64,000 nt of DNA from Bryobacterales bacterium KBS 96 (lineage in GTDB: Bacteria; Acidobacteriota; Terriglobia; Bryobacterales; Bryobacteraceae): the NCBI GenBank assembly GCA_000381625.1, contig KB906767.1, positions 6,595,672 to 6,659,671 on the forward strand, read 5' to 3'. Below the pieces are notes generated by a model. The model searched no databases. It was not told the origin of the DNA and worked only from the letters and a program-made list of their open reading frames with translations. The translations under genes were made by a program, and so were the position numbers. Below are positions 9,701 to 18,384 of the stretch, piece after piece. The stretch's first letter is position 1. Each line of letters starts with the position of its first letter.

Positions 9701-10050
9701 CGCACGCGCTCCAGGTTGGGATGTTGCGCGAAGGAGCGGATACGCGGCACGGCGCATTTACGCCCAACCAGCTTCGCAACATCGGCGCCGTCTGGTATAC
9801 GCAGGTCACGTCCGCGCTGATGCGCGCCTATTGGCGCAAAGCGGGACCGTACGAGTTTCTGCCGCCTACACAAGAGCAGCAGGAGGCGCTTCTGAACGTT
9901 CACCTCCTGGAGCGAGCGCTTCTGGATATCCGGCCGCTCTTCCGGCGTTACCGCGAGCTTGTTCCCGTTCCCTTGCGCATCATCCTTCTGCTATTGGGCG
10001 TGCCACTGCCGCAGTTGACCGAAGACGCAGAACTCGCCTCGAAGCTGTAA
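6676..10050 (+). CDS. treS: Trehalose synthase fused to a maltokinase-like domain (TreS-Mak)
   Basis: A fusion of 1,124 residues. Residues 1 to about 550 are a GH13 enzyme that interconverts trehalose and maltose: YELHVRAFSDSNADGMGDF, nucleophile Asp212 in DGFRLDAIPYLYE, acid/base Glu254 in LLAEANMW, Asp320 in RNHDELT. Residues from about 600 to 1,110 match maltokinase, which in other bacteria makes maltose 1-phosphate for GlgE glucan synthesis; FIDFEGDPARHLSER (977-991) and RTPLRDVASLL are clear. The catalytic loop normally written HGDxHLGQ reads HGLMGLEH at 960-967, so the phosphotransfer Asp appears to be missing. No glgE or glgB gene lies in the window. The start is the ATG at 6676 inside the end of otsB; an earlier ATG at 6631 is less likely. 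Confidence 0.92.
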   Translation: MQKKALKNVLEGDSLWYKDAILYELHVRAFSDSNADGMGDFRGLTEKLDYLEDLGVTAIWLLPFFPSPWKDDGYDIADFRDVHSAYGNLRDFQVFLKEAHRRGLRVITELVINHTSDQHTWFQRSRRAAPGSRWRDFYVWSDTPNKYTGARIIFKDFEASNWTWDPLAKAYFWHRFYSHQPDLNFDNPLVRRAVFRTIDYWAEMGVDGFRLDAIPYLYEREGTSCENLPETHQFLKDLRRHLDENHPNRMLLAEANMWPEDAVAYFQDGNACQMAFHFPLMPRMFMALRLEDRFPIVEILRRTPAIPENCQWALFLRNHDELTLEMVTDEERDYMYRVYASDQRSRINLGIRRRLAPLLDNDRPRIELMNGMLFALPGTPVIYYGDEIGMGDNIYLGDRNGMRTPMQWSPDRNAGFSFANPQQLYLPVNIDPAYHYETINVEAQRSNPQSLLSWTKRLIALRKQYKAFGRGTLEFVQPSNHRIMAFIRRYQDETILVVANLSRFAQPVSLNLSEFADFTPVEMFGRTEFPPITESLYTLTMGPSSFFWFALERRRVRDEIVVAPGEPDVERELPLVVVSSPETLWQNESRIVLARALAAFAARQQWYLGGYRQVRTQSFYGLLTLSPGRLYIVLLQLEYTEGDPEVYSIPISLQAEPAGCAIANVRIGSATSILSEASEDPEFAEILFDIVNKRKRVTGERGILTGQHNRWFRKAMSGLSQPLAAQPSPCGSLKTRIRFADRFVLKLLRSVEPGDHPGVVMSRLLTETHSFPYAAPLAGTLDYQQGNRVTTLGILHGFVENEGDAWTLTLNEIAGFYDAVRAGGPKLLSVVEAARPQVFFTLDTILPEHPSELSEILGDSLKNAERIGAELAEMHGVLARDNPDPALAPERYNDFYRQSLYHSMLRLLSRRFEFLRQHYSELPESVRETAVQVLDREDQINARFRLIYELRIQAVRTRYHGLMGLEHILCSNGSFTFIDFEGDPARHLSERSIKRTPLRDVASLLHSFAHALQVGMLREGADTRHGAFTPNQLRNIGAVWYTQVTSALMRAYWRKAGPYEFLPPTQEQQEALLNVHLLERALLDIRPLFRRYRELVPVPLRIILLLLGVPLPQLTEDAELASKL

Positions 10051-10110
10051 CCACCGGCGCTCGCATGATGATTGAGCCGCGACGGCGTCCGGGCGTCAGC
10101 GGGCTTGTGG

Positions 10111-10240
10111 CCCACCAAAGACGATGAAGACGTCCTATTTATCTGCACCGGACTGCCACGGTGAGGGAGTCCCATGACCTAGCGGGCCGCACCGAACCGC
10201 GACCGTCAGGGAGAGGACGTCACTAACGGAGCGGCCGCCA
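10111..10240 (+). repeat. Copy of dispersed intergenic repeat family 2
   Basis: It contains CCACCAAAG then GATGAAGACG (10123-10132), CTGCACCG, and GCACCGAACCGCGACCGT with GGGAG and GGACGTC downstream, ending in CTAACGGAGCG. The same order of blocks occurs at 55627-55800. The copy lies in the 263-bp gap between treS and the acyl-CoA dehydrogenase gene, which holds no gene. Confidence 0.7.
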
Positions 10241-10313
10241 ACTCTCGGGACCCACCATGCCTGTCCGCTATGCTTGATTCAAAGCTCGTACGTCTTACTG
10301 GACCTGAGTCGAT

Positions 10314-11456
10314 ATGAACTTTGAATACACATCGGAGCAAATACAGCTCCGCTCCACGGTTCGCGAATTTGCGGCGGCGGAAATCGCGCCGCATGTCATG
10401 GAGTGGGACGAGAACCAGATATTTCCGCTCGACGCGATCAAAAAAGCCGGTGAATTAGGACTGCTCGGCGCCATTTTTCCTGAAGATCTCGGCGGCGCCG
10501 GGTTGGGCTACATCGATTACGCCATCGTCATCGAGGAACTGGCGCGCGTAGACCCGAGTGTGGCTCTTATCATTGCCGCGCACAATTCGCTCTGTACCAA
10601 TCACATTTATCTGGCAGGCAGCGACGAGCAGAAGCGGCGCTATATTCCGAAACTCGCGACGGGCGAGTGGATCGGGTGCTGGTCCTTGACGGAACCGGAA
10701 GCCGGCTCGGACGCGGCGGGGACGCGATCGACCGCCGTGTTGCAGGATGGGCACTGGATACTGAACGGCGGCAAGACATTTACCACTAATGCGCAATACG
10801 CCGATGTCTGCGTCGCCATGTGCGTCACCGACCGGCAGGCATCGCAGCATGGGATTTCGGCGTTCATTCTCGACAAGGGCACGCCCGGCTTCCGCGTTGG
10901 CAAAAAAGAAAATAAGCTTGGCATGAGAGCGAGCGCCACGGGCGAGGTGTTGTTCACGGATTGCCGGCTATCTCCGTGCCAGTTGCTCGGGAAACCTGGC
11001 GAGGGTTTCGTCGATAGCCTGCGCATTCTCGACGGCGGCCGCATCTCCATCGCGGCCCTTGCCGTCGGCACGGCGCAGGGAGCCTTCGATGCCGCATTGA
11101 GGTATTCCAAGCAGCGCAAACAGTTTGGCCGCTTCATCTCCGAATTTCAAGCCATCCAGCACAAATTGGCGGACATGGCGACTTCCATCGAAGCGGCGCG
11201 CCTGCTCATGTTCCAGGCGGGAGCCATGAAAGATGCCGGCAAGCGCGTCACAAAGCAATCGGCGATGGCGAAGCTGTTCGCTTCCGAAATGGCGGTGAAA
11301 GTCTGCGATGAGGCCGTGCAAATCCACGGCGGCTACGGCTTTATCAAAGACTATCCGGTCGAGAAGTTTTATCGCGATGTCAAGCTGTGCACCATTGGCG
11401 AGGGCACCAGCGAGATCCAGCGCATGGTGATTGCGCGCCAGTTGCTGAAGGAATAG
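10314..11456 (+). CDS. Acyl-CoA dehydrogenase (FAD-dependent)
   Basis: Catalyses alpha,beta-dehydrogenation of an acyl-CoA, passing electrons to ETF. The 380 residues match the short-chain/branched-chain class: N-terminal helical domain, [20 protein letters not shown] in the FAD- and substrate-binding region, and the C-terminal signature [19 protein letters not shown]. The Glu at position 363 (first Glu of GEGTSEIQ) corresponds to the catalytic base of the butyryl-CoA/isobutyryl-CoA type. It is followed after one base by meaB and then methylmalonyl-CoA epimerase, which suggests a substrate feeding propionyl-CoA/methylmalonyl-CoA, such as a branched-chain amino-acid product. Exact chain-length specificity cannot be read. 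Confidence 0.93.
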   Translation: MNFEYTSEQIQLRSTVREFAAAEIAPHVMEWDENQIFPLDAIKKAGELGLLGAIFPEDLGGAGLGYIDYAIVIEELARVDPSVALIIAAHNSLCTNHIYLAGSDEQKRRYIPKLATGEWIGCWSLTEPEAGSDAAGTRSTAVLQDGHWILNGGKTFTTNAQYADVCVAMCVTDRQASQHGISAFILDKGTPGFRVGKKENKLGMRASATGEVLFTDCRLSPCQLLGKPGEGFVDSLRILDGGRISIAALAVGTAQGAFDAALRYSKQRKQFGRFISEFQAIQHKLADMATSIEAARLLMFQAGAMKDAGKRVTKQSAMAKLFASEMAVKVCDEAVQIHGGYGFIKDYPVEKFYRDVKLCTIGEGTSEIQRMVIARQLLKE

Positions 11457-11457
11457 C

Positions 11458-12399
11458 TTGGTAACCGGATCGCTGTCGGAACGCGTGCTTGCCGGGGACT
11501 TGCGCGCTCTCGCGCGGGCCGCGAGCCTTCTCGAATATGGTCGCGACAATGGCCGTGAGCTGTTGAGCGAGCTGTTTGACCGGACCGGCCGCGCCATCAC
11601 GATCGGCATCACCGGGCCGCCCGGCGCGGGCAAGAGCACCCTCGTCAGCGCGTTGACAGGTACCCTGCGGGCAAACGGAAAGACGGTTGGTGTCCTCGCG
11701 GTGGACCCGAGCAGCGCGTTTTCTCGCGGCGCCATACTCGGTGACCGTATCCGCATGCAGGAACACCACGCCGACCCTGGCGTCTTCATCCGCTCCATGG
11801 CGACTCGGGGGCAAATGGGGGGCCTCGCCGCCGCGACACTCGATCTGGCTCTGCTGCTCGACGCTGCCGGGTGGGATGTTGTGCTCATCGAGACGGTGGG
11901 AGTCGGCCAGGACGAAATCGATATCGCGCGACTGGCCGATGTCACAGTTGTCGTGCTCGTTCCGGGACAGGGCGATGATATCCAGGCCATTAAGGCGGGA
12001 GTGATGGAGGTGGCGGATGTCTTTGCTATCAACAAAGCCGATTTGCCCGGCGTCGAGGGCTTGGAACAGGAGATTCGTTTTGTCCAGAGTCTGTCGGATA
12101 AGAATCGTTCCGTGTTCCCGGCGCCGATTCGCCGCGTGATTGCCAAGGAGGGGCAGGGCATCGAGGAATTGTTGAAGACCGCCCTCGCGATCCTGGAAAA
12201 GAAAGGCCGAGCAGGCGACCGCGCCGACATCTGGACTGCCCGAATTCGCGAACTGTTTCGTGACCGGCTCTTGTCGCTCGTACCGGAATCTGCGATTGCG
12301 GAGCAATCCATTCGAGTGAGCCGCCGCGAAATCGATCCGTTTGCAGCCGTAGAGAACTTGATCCGGCTGGCGCTCAGCGAGAAAGGTGAGCAATCGTGA
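11458..12399 (+). CDS. meaB: MeaB-type G3E GTPase, chaperone of methylmalonyl-CoA mutase
   Basis: Protects and reloads the B12 cofactor of methylmalonyl-CoA mutase using GTP. The 313 residues carry the P-loop GPPGAGKS (53-60), the segment AVDPSSAFSRGAILGDRIRM, switch region ETVGVGQDE (145-153), and the guanine-specificity motif NKAD (192-195). The C-terminal helical part, used for dimerisation, is complete. The start codon appears to be TTG, one base after the acyl-CoA dehydrogenase stop; no in-frame ATG or GTG precedes the conserved region. The end overlaps the epimerase start by GTGA. The mutase gene itself is not in the window. Confidence 0.93.
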   Translation: MVTGSLSERVLAGDLRALARAASLLEYGRDNGRELLSELFDRTGRAITIGITGPPGAGKSTLVSALTGTLRANGKTVGVLAVDPSSAFSRGAILGDRIRMQEHHADPGVFIRSMATRGQMGGLAAATLDLALLLDAAGWDVVLIETVGVGQDEIDIARLADVTVVVLVPGQGDDIQAIKAGVMEVADVFAINKADLPGVEGLEQEIRFVQSLSDKNRSVFPAPIRRVIAKEGQGIEELLKTALAILEKKGRAGDRADIWTARIRELFRDRLLSLVPESAIAEQSIRVSRREIDPFAAVENLIRLALSEKGEQS

Positions 12400-12809
12400 G
12401 TATTGAAATCGACCACCTCGGGGTTGCCGTGCGCGGTCTCGACGAAGCTCTGCGTTTTTGGGAACGGCAACTCGGAATGCCGCTCCAGGGCCGAGAAACA
12501 GTCGAAGGTGAAGCTGTTCGTGTGGCCATGCTGTCCGCCGGTTCCCCACGAATTGAGCTGCTGGAGCCGCTTAACGAGAATTCCGTTATTGCGAAATTTT
12601 TAGAGAAACACGGCCCGGGACTCCACCATATTGCCCTCAAAGTCGACGATCTGGCCGCTACTGCGGTTCGATTGAAAGATGCGGGAGCCACCTTACTGAA
12701 CGAGCCTCGAACCGGCGCCGGCGGCCACGAATACATATTCGTCCACCCGCGATCCGCGGGCGGCGTGTTGCTCGAACTCATTCAGAGCGGACCGGGCAAG
12801 GCACAATAG
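12396..12809 (+). CDS. mce: Methylmalonyl-CoA epimerase (VOC/glyoxalase fold)
   Basis: Interconverts the (S) and (R) forms of methylmalonyl-CoA ahead of the mutase. At 137 residues it has the usual size. The metal-binding VOC residues fit: His7 in IDHLGVAV, the HHIALKVDD segment in the second half, and Glu in LLELIQ near the C-terminus, with the family-typical [18 protein letters not shown]. The start is GTG at 12396, overlapping the meaB stop by four bases, so translation is probably coupled. Placement directly after meaB supports the name over a generic glyoxalase. Confidence 0.92.
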   Translation: MSIEIDHLGVAVRGLDEALRFWERQLGMPLQGRETVEGEAVRVAMLSAGSPRIELLEPLNENSVIAKFLEKHGPGLHHIALKVDDLAATAVRLKDAGATLLNEPRTGAGGHEYIFVHPRSAGGVLLELIQSGPGKAQ

Positions 12810-12825
12810 AAGGTTTGAAGGAGAG

Positions 12826-13698
12826 ATGAGTAACTTGGAATCACAAGCGGATATCGGCATCATCGGTGGCAGCGGACTTTATTCAATGTCGGGCTTTGAC
12901 GCGCAGGACGAAGTCCGTCTCGAAACTCCTTTCGGCGAGCCGTCCGATGCCTACATCGTCGGCACACTGGAAGGAAAGAGAGTGGCGTTTCTCGCGCGGC
13001 ATGGGCGTGGCCATCGCATTTCGCCGTCGGAACTGAATTTTCGCGCCAACATCCACGGCATGAAACAACTCGGCGTCGAGCGCATTCTCTCCGTCAGCGC
13101 CGTCGGGTCGCTGAAAGAGGAACACAAACCTCTCGATTTCGTGATTCCCGATCAGTTTTTCGACCGCACGCGAGGCCGCATTTCGACCTTCTTCGGCGGC
13201 GGCGTGGTCGCGCACATCGCGTTTGCCGATCCCATTTGCCCGCAACTCGCCGATTTGATGGAGAAATCCTGCGCGGCGGCGGGAGTCACCGGGAAGAAAG
13301 GCGGCACATACCTGTGCATGGAAGGGCCGGCATTTTCAACTCGCGCTGAGTCGAATGTCTACCGGCAGTGGGGCATGGACATCATTGGCATGACCAATCT
13401 GCAGGAAGCGAAACTCGCCCGCGAAGCCGAGATCTGCTACGTCACGCTCGCCATGGTGACGGATTACGACTGCTGGCACGAGGGCCACGACGCAGTCACT
13501 ATCGACGAAATCATCTCAAACCTGCTCAAAAACGCTGAAAATGCGCAAAAAACCGTGCGGGAAGCCGTCAAAAACATGCCAAAATCGCGCACTTGCGAAT
13601 GCGGATCAGCTCTGAAACATGCGCTTTTGACAAGCAAAGACGCCATTCCGCAAGCGGCCAAAGACCGCCTGAAACTGCTGATCGGGAAATATTTATAG
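12826..13698 (+). CDS. mtnP: S-methyl-5'-thioadenosine phosphorylase
   Basis: Splits methylthioadenosine with phosphate to adenine and 5-methylthioribose 1-phosphate, a step of methionine salvage. Motifs of the MTAP branch of purine phosphorylases are seen in order: [10 protein letters not shown] near the N-terminus, [33 protein letters not shown], and [18 protein letters not shown] with VTDYDCWH. The 290-residue length is normal. The ATG is preceded by AAGGAGAG. It is 16 bases behind the epimerase gene and so probably in the same transcript, though the biochemical link to methylmalonyl-CoA metabolism is not obvious. Confidence 0.95.
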   Translation: MSNLESQADIGIIGGSGLYSMSGFDAQDEVRLETPFGEPSDAYIVGTLEGKRVAFLARHGRGHRISPSELNFRANIHGMKQLGVERILSVSAVGSLKEEHKPLDFVIPDQFFDRTRGRISTFFGGGVVAHIAFADPICPQLADLMEKSCAAAGVTGKKGGTYLCMEGPAFSTRAESNVYRQWGMDIIGMTNLQEAKLAREAEICYVTLAMVTDYDCWHEGHDAVTIDEIISNLLKNAENAQKTVREAVKNMPKSRTCECGSALKHALLTSKDAIPQAAKDRLKLLIGKYL

Positions 13699-13772
13699 CC
13701 CGGCCTCCGCCGATGTTGCTCCGATACGAACGGCGAGCGCCGCCTCCCCAAACTACCTTCCAGCAACGCCGC

Positions 13773-13792
13773 GGGCGAAGCATGCCTCGCCC
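13773..13792. repeat. Near-palindrome with GCATGC core, possible terminator or REP-like element
   Basis: GGGCGAAGCATGCCTCGCCC is almost its own reverse complement, with one mismatched pair in each arm. It sits in the 130-bp gap between mtnP and the GT9 gene. A perfect palindrome with the same GCATGC centre is at 23452-23471. No run of T follows, so it is not a classical rho-independent terminator. Confidence 0.5.
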
Positions 13793-13828
13793 CTACAGAT
13801 CGGGGACCGTGTTTTGCAGAGGCGCGGC

Positions 13829-15082
13829 ATGCCAGCCTTAGCTCCAATCGATCAACTTGCTCGTGGCGCGCTTGCTTCCGCTCTTGCGGGCGAACCACAA
13901 CCTTCTCCGCATCTTTCCGAACTCGTTCGCCGCGCCGCTTGCGATTCCGGCGGTCAGGCGGTGGAGGCTACCCGCACTTTCTTCCGCGATGTTGTCGAGC
14001 CTCTGTGCGATCTCTTCGATCCTGCGGCGACGAATGCCTATGCGCGCCTGTTCGCCGCGGTAGTGGAGCAACTGTTGCCGGGGCATTCGGCTCGCGAAGT
14101 CCTGGAGCGGTATACGCGTGTTCGCTCCGTGCGCCGCTACATCGGCAGCCCAAAGCGAGTCTGCGTGCTTTCCCGCGTCACGCTGGGAGCGGACGTTGCC
14201 GTCACCAGCGTAGTGCTGGCGGCTGTGAAAGAATGCTTTCCGGACGCTCGAATCTGCTTGGTAGGGCCGCCTAAGAATGCCGAATTGTTCGCTTGCGATT
14301 CTCGTATCGAGCCTCTCTCCATTGCGTACGGCCGATCGGCGCTGTTAAAAGATCGCCTTCTGGCAGCGGAAAAGCTTCGTGCTGCCGTCGATGATCCGGA
14401 CACACTCGTCATCGATCCGGATTCGCGGTTGACCCAGCTTGGACTGCTGCCTGTATGCGACGAAGACCGGTACTTGTTCTTCGAAAGCCGGGCTTACGCG
14501 CCGGAATCTGCCGATCCGTTGCCCGTCCTCACGGCGCGATGGGTCAAGGAAACACTCGGGGTTCACGGAGTCGTGCCTTACCTGGCCCTTACAACGCGCA
14601 AGGAAATGGCGGAAGTGACGGTCAGCCTGGGCGTTGGGGGGAATCCAGCGAAGCGTGTCGGGGATGATTTCGAATACGAGGCCCTTCGCGCGCTGCTGGC
14701 GGGCGACCGGACGGTGATTGTCGACCGGGGCAGCGGCGGCGAAGAAGCCGAGCGTGTCGATCGGCTGGTGAAACGGTTGGCGGACAAGAATCTTCTCGTG
14801 CATGACGGCAGCTTCGCCTCATTTGCAAGCCATATCCTCCAGAGCCGCCTTTATTTCGGCTACGATTCGGCAGGCCAGCACGTGGCGGCCGCTGCGGGCG
14901 TGCCGCTGGTGGCCGTGTTCGCAGGCTTCGCGTCCGAGCGCACGTACCAGCGCTGGAAACCCTGGGGACAGGGCCGCATAAAGGTAGTTAAAATCGACAA
15001 TGCAAACAGGCCACTGGCGAATGAAATTGCCCTAAGCGCTATTGCGGAGGCGGCGGCGCTGGGGGCGGAGGAAGCCCGGTAG
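13829..15082 (+). CDS. Glycosyltransferase family 9 (heptosyltransferase-like) protein
   Basis: About 417 residues from the ATG at 13829, which has AGAGG six bases upstream; a TTG at 13814 is an alternative. The middle and C-terminal parts match ADP-heptose:LPS heptosyltransferase-type enzymes: VCVLSRVTLGADVAVTSVVL, then SLGVGGNPAKRVG and, near the C-terminus, YFGYDSAGQHVAAAAGVPLVAVFAG, the nucleotide-sugar site of GT9. The first 110 residues are an extension not seen in standard heptosyltransferases and are unassigned. A cell-envelope sugar transferase is likely; donor and acceptor are unknown. The last 44 bases overlap the 3' end of the convergent gene at 15039-16223. Confidence 0.75.
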   Translation: MPALAPIDQLARGALASALAGEPQPSPHLSELVRRAACDSGGQAVEATRTFFRDVVEPLCDLFDPAATNAYARLFAAVVEQLLPGHSAREVLERYTRVRSVRRYIGSPKRVCVLSRVTLGADVAVTSVVLAAVKECFPDARICLVGPPKNAELFACDSRIEPLSIAYGRSALLKDRLLAAEKLRAAVDDPDTLVIDPDSRLTQLGLLPVCDEDRYLFFESRAYAPESADPLPVLTARWVKETLGVHGVVPYLALTTRKEMAEVTVSLGVGGNPAKRVGDDFEYEALRALLAGDRTVIVDRGSGGEEAERVDRLVKRLADKNLLVHDGSFASFASHILQSRLYFGYDSAGQHVAAAAGVPLVAVFAGFASERTYQRWKPWGQGRIKVVKIDNANRPLANEIALSAIAEAAALGAEEAR

Positions 15083-16223
15083 GGTTGGCATCGTTCGATG
15101 GCTGATTTTGCTGGCCGTGGTTGCTTTTCGCGGGCTGCTGAGACGAGTCCGGTTGTTGTTCGGTTGTTTGACTCTCATCAATCGGCGGCGGAGTGAACGT
15201 GATATTCGATTCGGTGCCAAATTTCCGGTACAGCGTGAATTCCTCCTCGTTCCTCGTGTTGATGTTGTCCGTCGTGTGCATCAACACTTTCGCCTTCAGA
15301 GGCACCAGATATTTGCTCCCGCCGATATCGACAAGATCGTAATCCAGTTTCGTCTGAGCTTTGCGGATAGGAAAGCCCGGCGGGACATCGACAGCGTTGA
15401 ACGTGATCTGATAAATAACGCCGGTGTACTGGTCCGCATAAATGAGGCCCTTGTACGCCGTTACGATGCGCTGCGCCCCGCGCTCGTAGTCGAGCGTAAA
15501 ATGCGAGTGGCCACTGTCGATGAAGTAATTGAATACCGCCAGATTCTGGCCGCGCAGCCGGCCCCAATGATCCCATCCGAAATCGGCCTGGCTTGCCGGG
15601 TCGAAAACATCTTTCATTAGCGAGCCAAATTCGCCGGTCGAAACCGCGCCGCCCAGCTTGTCGATGCTCGTGTTCACCATCCGGTCGTTGACGAGGTAGA
15701 CCTTGTAGTCCTCACGTCCCTCGTTGTAGCTCAACCTTGCGGTGACGGTGTCCATCAGGCGGTTCGGGTCTTCTCCACGGAACCCCACATAGCGGCGTGT
15801 CACTTGAGCGCAAAGAAAGTTCGGTAGATTCTGGGTATAGTTGCTCGCATACTGACGCATCTGGTCCAGAAGTTGTTTCTGATGCACGGAATCGAGCGGC
15901 GGCGGTTGTTTGTAGGTCTTTGGCGCTGCCGCGGCGAGTTCCTGTTTTGTCGGCGCCTTCAGGTCGGCCGACTGATCGCGGAGATCGTCTAATGCTTTCA
16001 GGGTCTTCTGCCCGATGCCCTGTCCTTGCATCTCTTCGATCACCCGGTCGTCCAACTTCTCCGTCAATTTGACGTCTTTCAGGAAACTGGCGACGGCCTT
16101 GTCGCTTTGCTTCTGCTCGATGCACGACCGAATCATCTCCTTCAACTGCGCGACGGACATGGACTGCTGCGCCTGCAAAGCAAGCGCCGCGCCAAGGAGA
16201 AACAGGATGAAACGAAACCGCAT
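15039..16223 (-). CDS. Exported protein of unknown function with proline-rich tail
   Basis: 394 residues with a clear N-terminal signal peptide (MRFRFILFLLGAALALQAQQ). A helical segment of about 90 residues follows (SVAQLKEMIRSCIEQKQSD, KLDDRVIEEMQGQGIGQKTL). Then comes a domain that looks all-beta (RRYVGFRGEDPNRLMDTVTARLSY ... IVTAYKGLIYADQYTGVIYQIT), which recalls outer-membrane-lipoprotein-like folds but shows no motif I can name. The last 50 residues are rich in Pro, Gln, Ser and Asn and end in PPPPAPPPPQ. Thirty bases separate its start from that of the hybrid kinase, so the two genes may share a promoter region. A secreted or periplasmic protein; function unknown. Confidence 0.75.
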   Translation of the reverse strand: MRFRFILFLLGAALALQAQQSMSVAQLKEMIRSCIEQKQSDKAVASFLKDVKLTEKLDDRVIEEMQGQGIGQKTLKALDDLRDQSADLKAPTKQELAAAAPKTYKQPPPLDSVHQKQLLDQMRQYASNYTQNLPNFLCAQVTRRYVGFRGEDPNRLMDTVTARLSYNEGREDYKVYLVNDRMVNTSIDKLGGAVSTGEFGSLMKDVFDPASQADFGWDHWGRLRGQNLAVFNYFIDSGHSHFTLDYERGAQRIVTAYKGLIYADQYTGVIYQITFNAVDVPPGFPIRKAQTKLDYDLVDIGGSKYLVPLKAKVLMHTTDNINTRNEEEFTLYRKFGTESNITFTPPPIDESQTTEQQPDSSQQPAKSNHGQQNQPSNDANPTGLPPPPAPPPPQ

Positions 16224-16253
16224 TCTACTTCTATTGTGACGTGAACGGTTTCG

Positions 16254-18218
16254 ATGCCGTTGCCGATTCCATTTTCGGACTCCCGTCCCATTTTTTCTTC
16301 GTTAGAATTGCGGTTAACCCGTATGCGAGCCGATCGCGGAATTGACGATGCAGAGATTGCCCGGTTGGCGGCCATCGTCGAATCCTCCGATGACGCCATC
16401 ATCGCCGAGGATCTTGACGGTCTGGTTCAGACCTGGAATCGCGGAGCCGAAGGCATTTACGGCTACTCCGCCGCCGAGATGATCGGCAAAACGATGCAAA
16501 TACTGCTTCCGCCCGACCGGATGGGGGAAGAGTCGAGCATTCTTCGCGCCATTCAATCGGGGGAGTGCGTTCATCACTTCGCGACCCCGCGTGTCCGCAA
16601 GGGCGAACGAATCATCAGCGTTTCGCTGACCATTTCTCCCATTCGCAACCGGCAAGGCCAGATCATCGGAGCCTCGCACGTCGCGCGCGACGTCACCGAC
16701 CGCGTCAAATTCCAGCGGGCCGTCGCCCATCTCGCCGCCATGGTCGATTCTTCCGACGATGCCATCATTGGTAAATCGGCGGACGGCATCATCGAAACCT
16801 GGAATGGCGGGGCCGAACGGCTCTACGGTTACGCAGCCAGTGAGATGATTGGCGGCTCCTTGGCGAGGCTGCTGCCCGAGGACCGGAGGCAAGAGGAGAA
16901 GGATATTCTCCACCGCATAAAACTCGGAGAACGGGTCAGCCACTTCGATACCGTTCGCGTCCGCAAGGACGGAACGCAAGTGGAAGTCTCGCTGACCTTA
17001 TCGCCGATCCGCAACGGCGCGGGCGAAGTTGTTGGTATTTCTCATGTTGCCAGAGACATCACGCTGGACCGGCAGTACGAGGAGAAGCTACGCCTTTCGC
17101 AGAAGATGGAAGCCGTCGGCCGGTTGGCTGGGGGCATCGCGCACGATTTTAACAATCTGCTGACCATCATCACGGGTTATACTGTGCTGCTGCAACGACG
17201 GCTGCAGGACAACCCCGAAGATGCCGAGATGCTGGAACAGGTGCTGAATGCCGCGACACGGGCCGCTGAACTGACCGGGCAACTGCTTGCGTTCAGCCGC
17301 CGCCAGGTCGCGCAGCTTCGCTCTGTAGATTTCAATGACATAATCTCCGGCATGCAGAGCATGCTGCAACGTCTGATCGGCGAAGACATCGTTATCGAGT
17401 CACGGCTCGAGCCGCAATTGTGGAAAGTGCGCGCCGATCCCGGCCAGATGGGCCAAGTGATCATGAACCTCGCCGTGAATGCGCGCGACGCCATGCCGGA
17501 GGGCGGCAGAATCGTGATTCGGAGCGGGAACTGGACTGTCGAAGGGACGTACTCCGACGGGCAAATGGGCTTTCCGCCCGGCGATTATGTTCGGATTCTA
17601 TTCAGCGATACCGGACGCGGAATGGATGCAGGCACGCGCGCCCGGATCTTCGAACCATTCTTCACAACGAAGCAGGTGGGACAGGGGACCGGCCTCGGCT
17701 TGTCAACCGTCTACGGCATCGTGCAGCAGAGTGGCGGCCAAATCTCCGTTTATAGCGAACCCGGCTCCGGCACAACCTTCGCTATTTATTTGCCACGCGC
17801 AGAGGCCGGCGAATCGGCCGATACCATCCCCGAATTGGGAACGCTAAGGGGCGATGAAACCGTTCTCGTGGTTGAGGACGAGCCGGCCCTACGCAAGCTG
17901 GCGACCTCCGTCCTTCGTTCGAACGGCTATTATGTGCTCGAAGCTGCCAATGCGGAGGAAGCGCTCACGATACGCAACGCTCATTCGGGAGATGTGAAGT
18001 TGATGCTTACCGATGTGGTGATGCCGGGCGGCAACGGGCGCAAACTCGCGTCGCTCCTCTGCCAGAGGCAAGCGGATCTGAAGGTTCTTTTCATGTCCGG
18101 CTACAGCGAACATGCACTGCTTGAAAAGATGCTCTCCGAATCGGGCACTTCGTTTTTGCAAAAGCCGTTCACGCCGGCCCAGCTACTGCGCAAAGTTCGA
18201 GAAGTGCTTGACGCGTGA
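16254..18218 (+). CDS. PAS-PAS hybrid histidine kinase with C-terminal receiver domain
   Basis: A sensor kinase of up to 654 residues. Two consecutive PAS domains (about 35-150 and 157-275) share the DDAII...G.I.TWN.GAE.(I/L)YGY pattern. The dimerisation/phosphoacceptor helix has His297 in GGIAHDFNNLL. The ATPase part has Asn409 (NLAVNARD), the G1 box SDTGRGM (451-457), an F box (FEPFFTTK) and GTGLGLSTVYG. The receiver domain (about 536-654) has Asp587 in LTDVVMPG and Lys637. No membrane segment is seen, so it is probably cytoplasmic. The family passes phosphate from His to the receiver Asp. The start could be the ATG at 16323, which removes 23 poorly conserved residues. It faces the AAA+/receiver gene at 18385-19824, a possible partner. 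Confidence 0.9.
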   Translation: MPLPIPFSDSRPIFSSLELRLTRMRADRGIDDAEIARLAAIVESSDDAIIAEDLDGLVQTWNRGAEGIYGYSAAEMIGKTMQILLPPDRMGEESSILRAIQSGECVHHFATPRVRKGERIISVSLTISPIRNRQGQIIGASHVARDVTDRVKFQRAVAHLAAMVDSSDDAIIGKSADGIIETWNGGAERLYGYAASEMIGGSLARLLPEDRRQEEKDILHRIKLGERVSHFDTVRVRKDGTQVEVSLTLSPIRNGAGEVVGISHVARDITLDRQYEEKLRLSQKMEAVGRLAGGIAHDFNNLLTIITGYTVLLQRRLQDNPEDAEMLEQVLNAATRAAELTGQLLAFSRRQVAQLRSVDFNDIISGMQSMLQRLIGEDIVIESRLEPQLWKVRADPGQMGQVIMNLAVNARDAMPEGGRIVIRSGNWTVEGTYSDGQMGFPPGDYVRILFSDTGRGMDAGTRARIFEPFFTTKQVGQGTGLGLSTVYGIVQQSGGQISVYSEPGSGTTFAIYLPRAEAGESADTIPELGTLRGDETVLVVEDEPALRKLATSVLRSNGYYVLEAANAEEALTIRNAHSGDVKLMLTDVVMPGGNGRKLASLLCQRQADLKVLFMSGYSEHALLEKMLSESGTSFLQKPFTPAQLLRKVREVLDA

Positions 18219-18246
18219 GGCAGCGCCAAAACCAGTCTGGGGAGAG

Positions 18247-18330
18247 CTGTCCCGGTTGTCCGAACCCGCTTGCTGAAAGGCGGCTCAAGTCAACCTGCAA
18301 ACGGCGCCACTGCTACTGCGGGCGTTGCAT
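18247..18330 (+). repeat. Copy of dispersed intergenic repeat family 1
   Basis: GGTTGTCCGAACCCGCTTGC is followed by GAAAGGCGGCTC and CCTGCAAACGG, matching the units at 4128-4285 and the inverted copy at 26160-26280. It lies in the 166-bp gap between the two convergent signalling genes, where it could act as a bidirectional stop. Confidence 0.65.
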
Positions 18331-18384
18331 GGCACGGCGGATACGAGTGCCTGTTCGGTAAATAAAATCTTGCGCGACTGGTAA

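Noticed and set aside
8689..9903. 404-codon minus-strand frame
   Set aside because: Antisense to the maltokinase half of the treS fusion; no recognisable protein.
10968..12549. Two long minus-strand frames (500 and 389 codons)
   Set aside because: Both lie over the acyl-CoA dehydrogenase and meaB genes, which have clear motifs; the antisense products are low-complexity.
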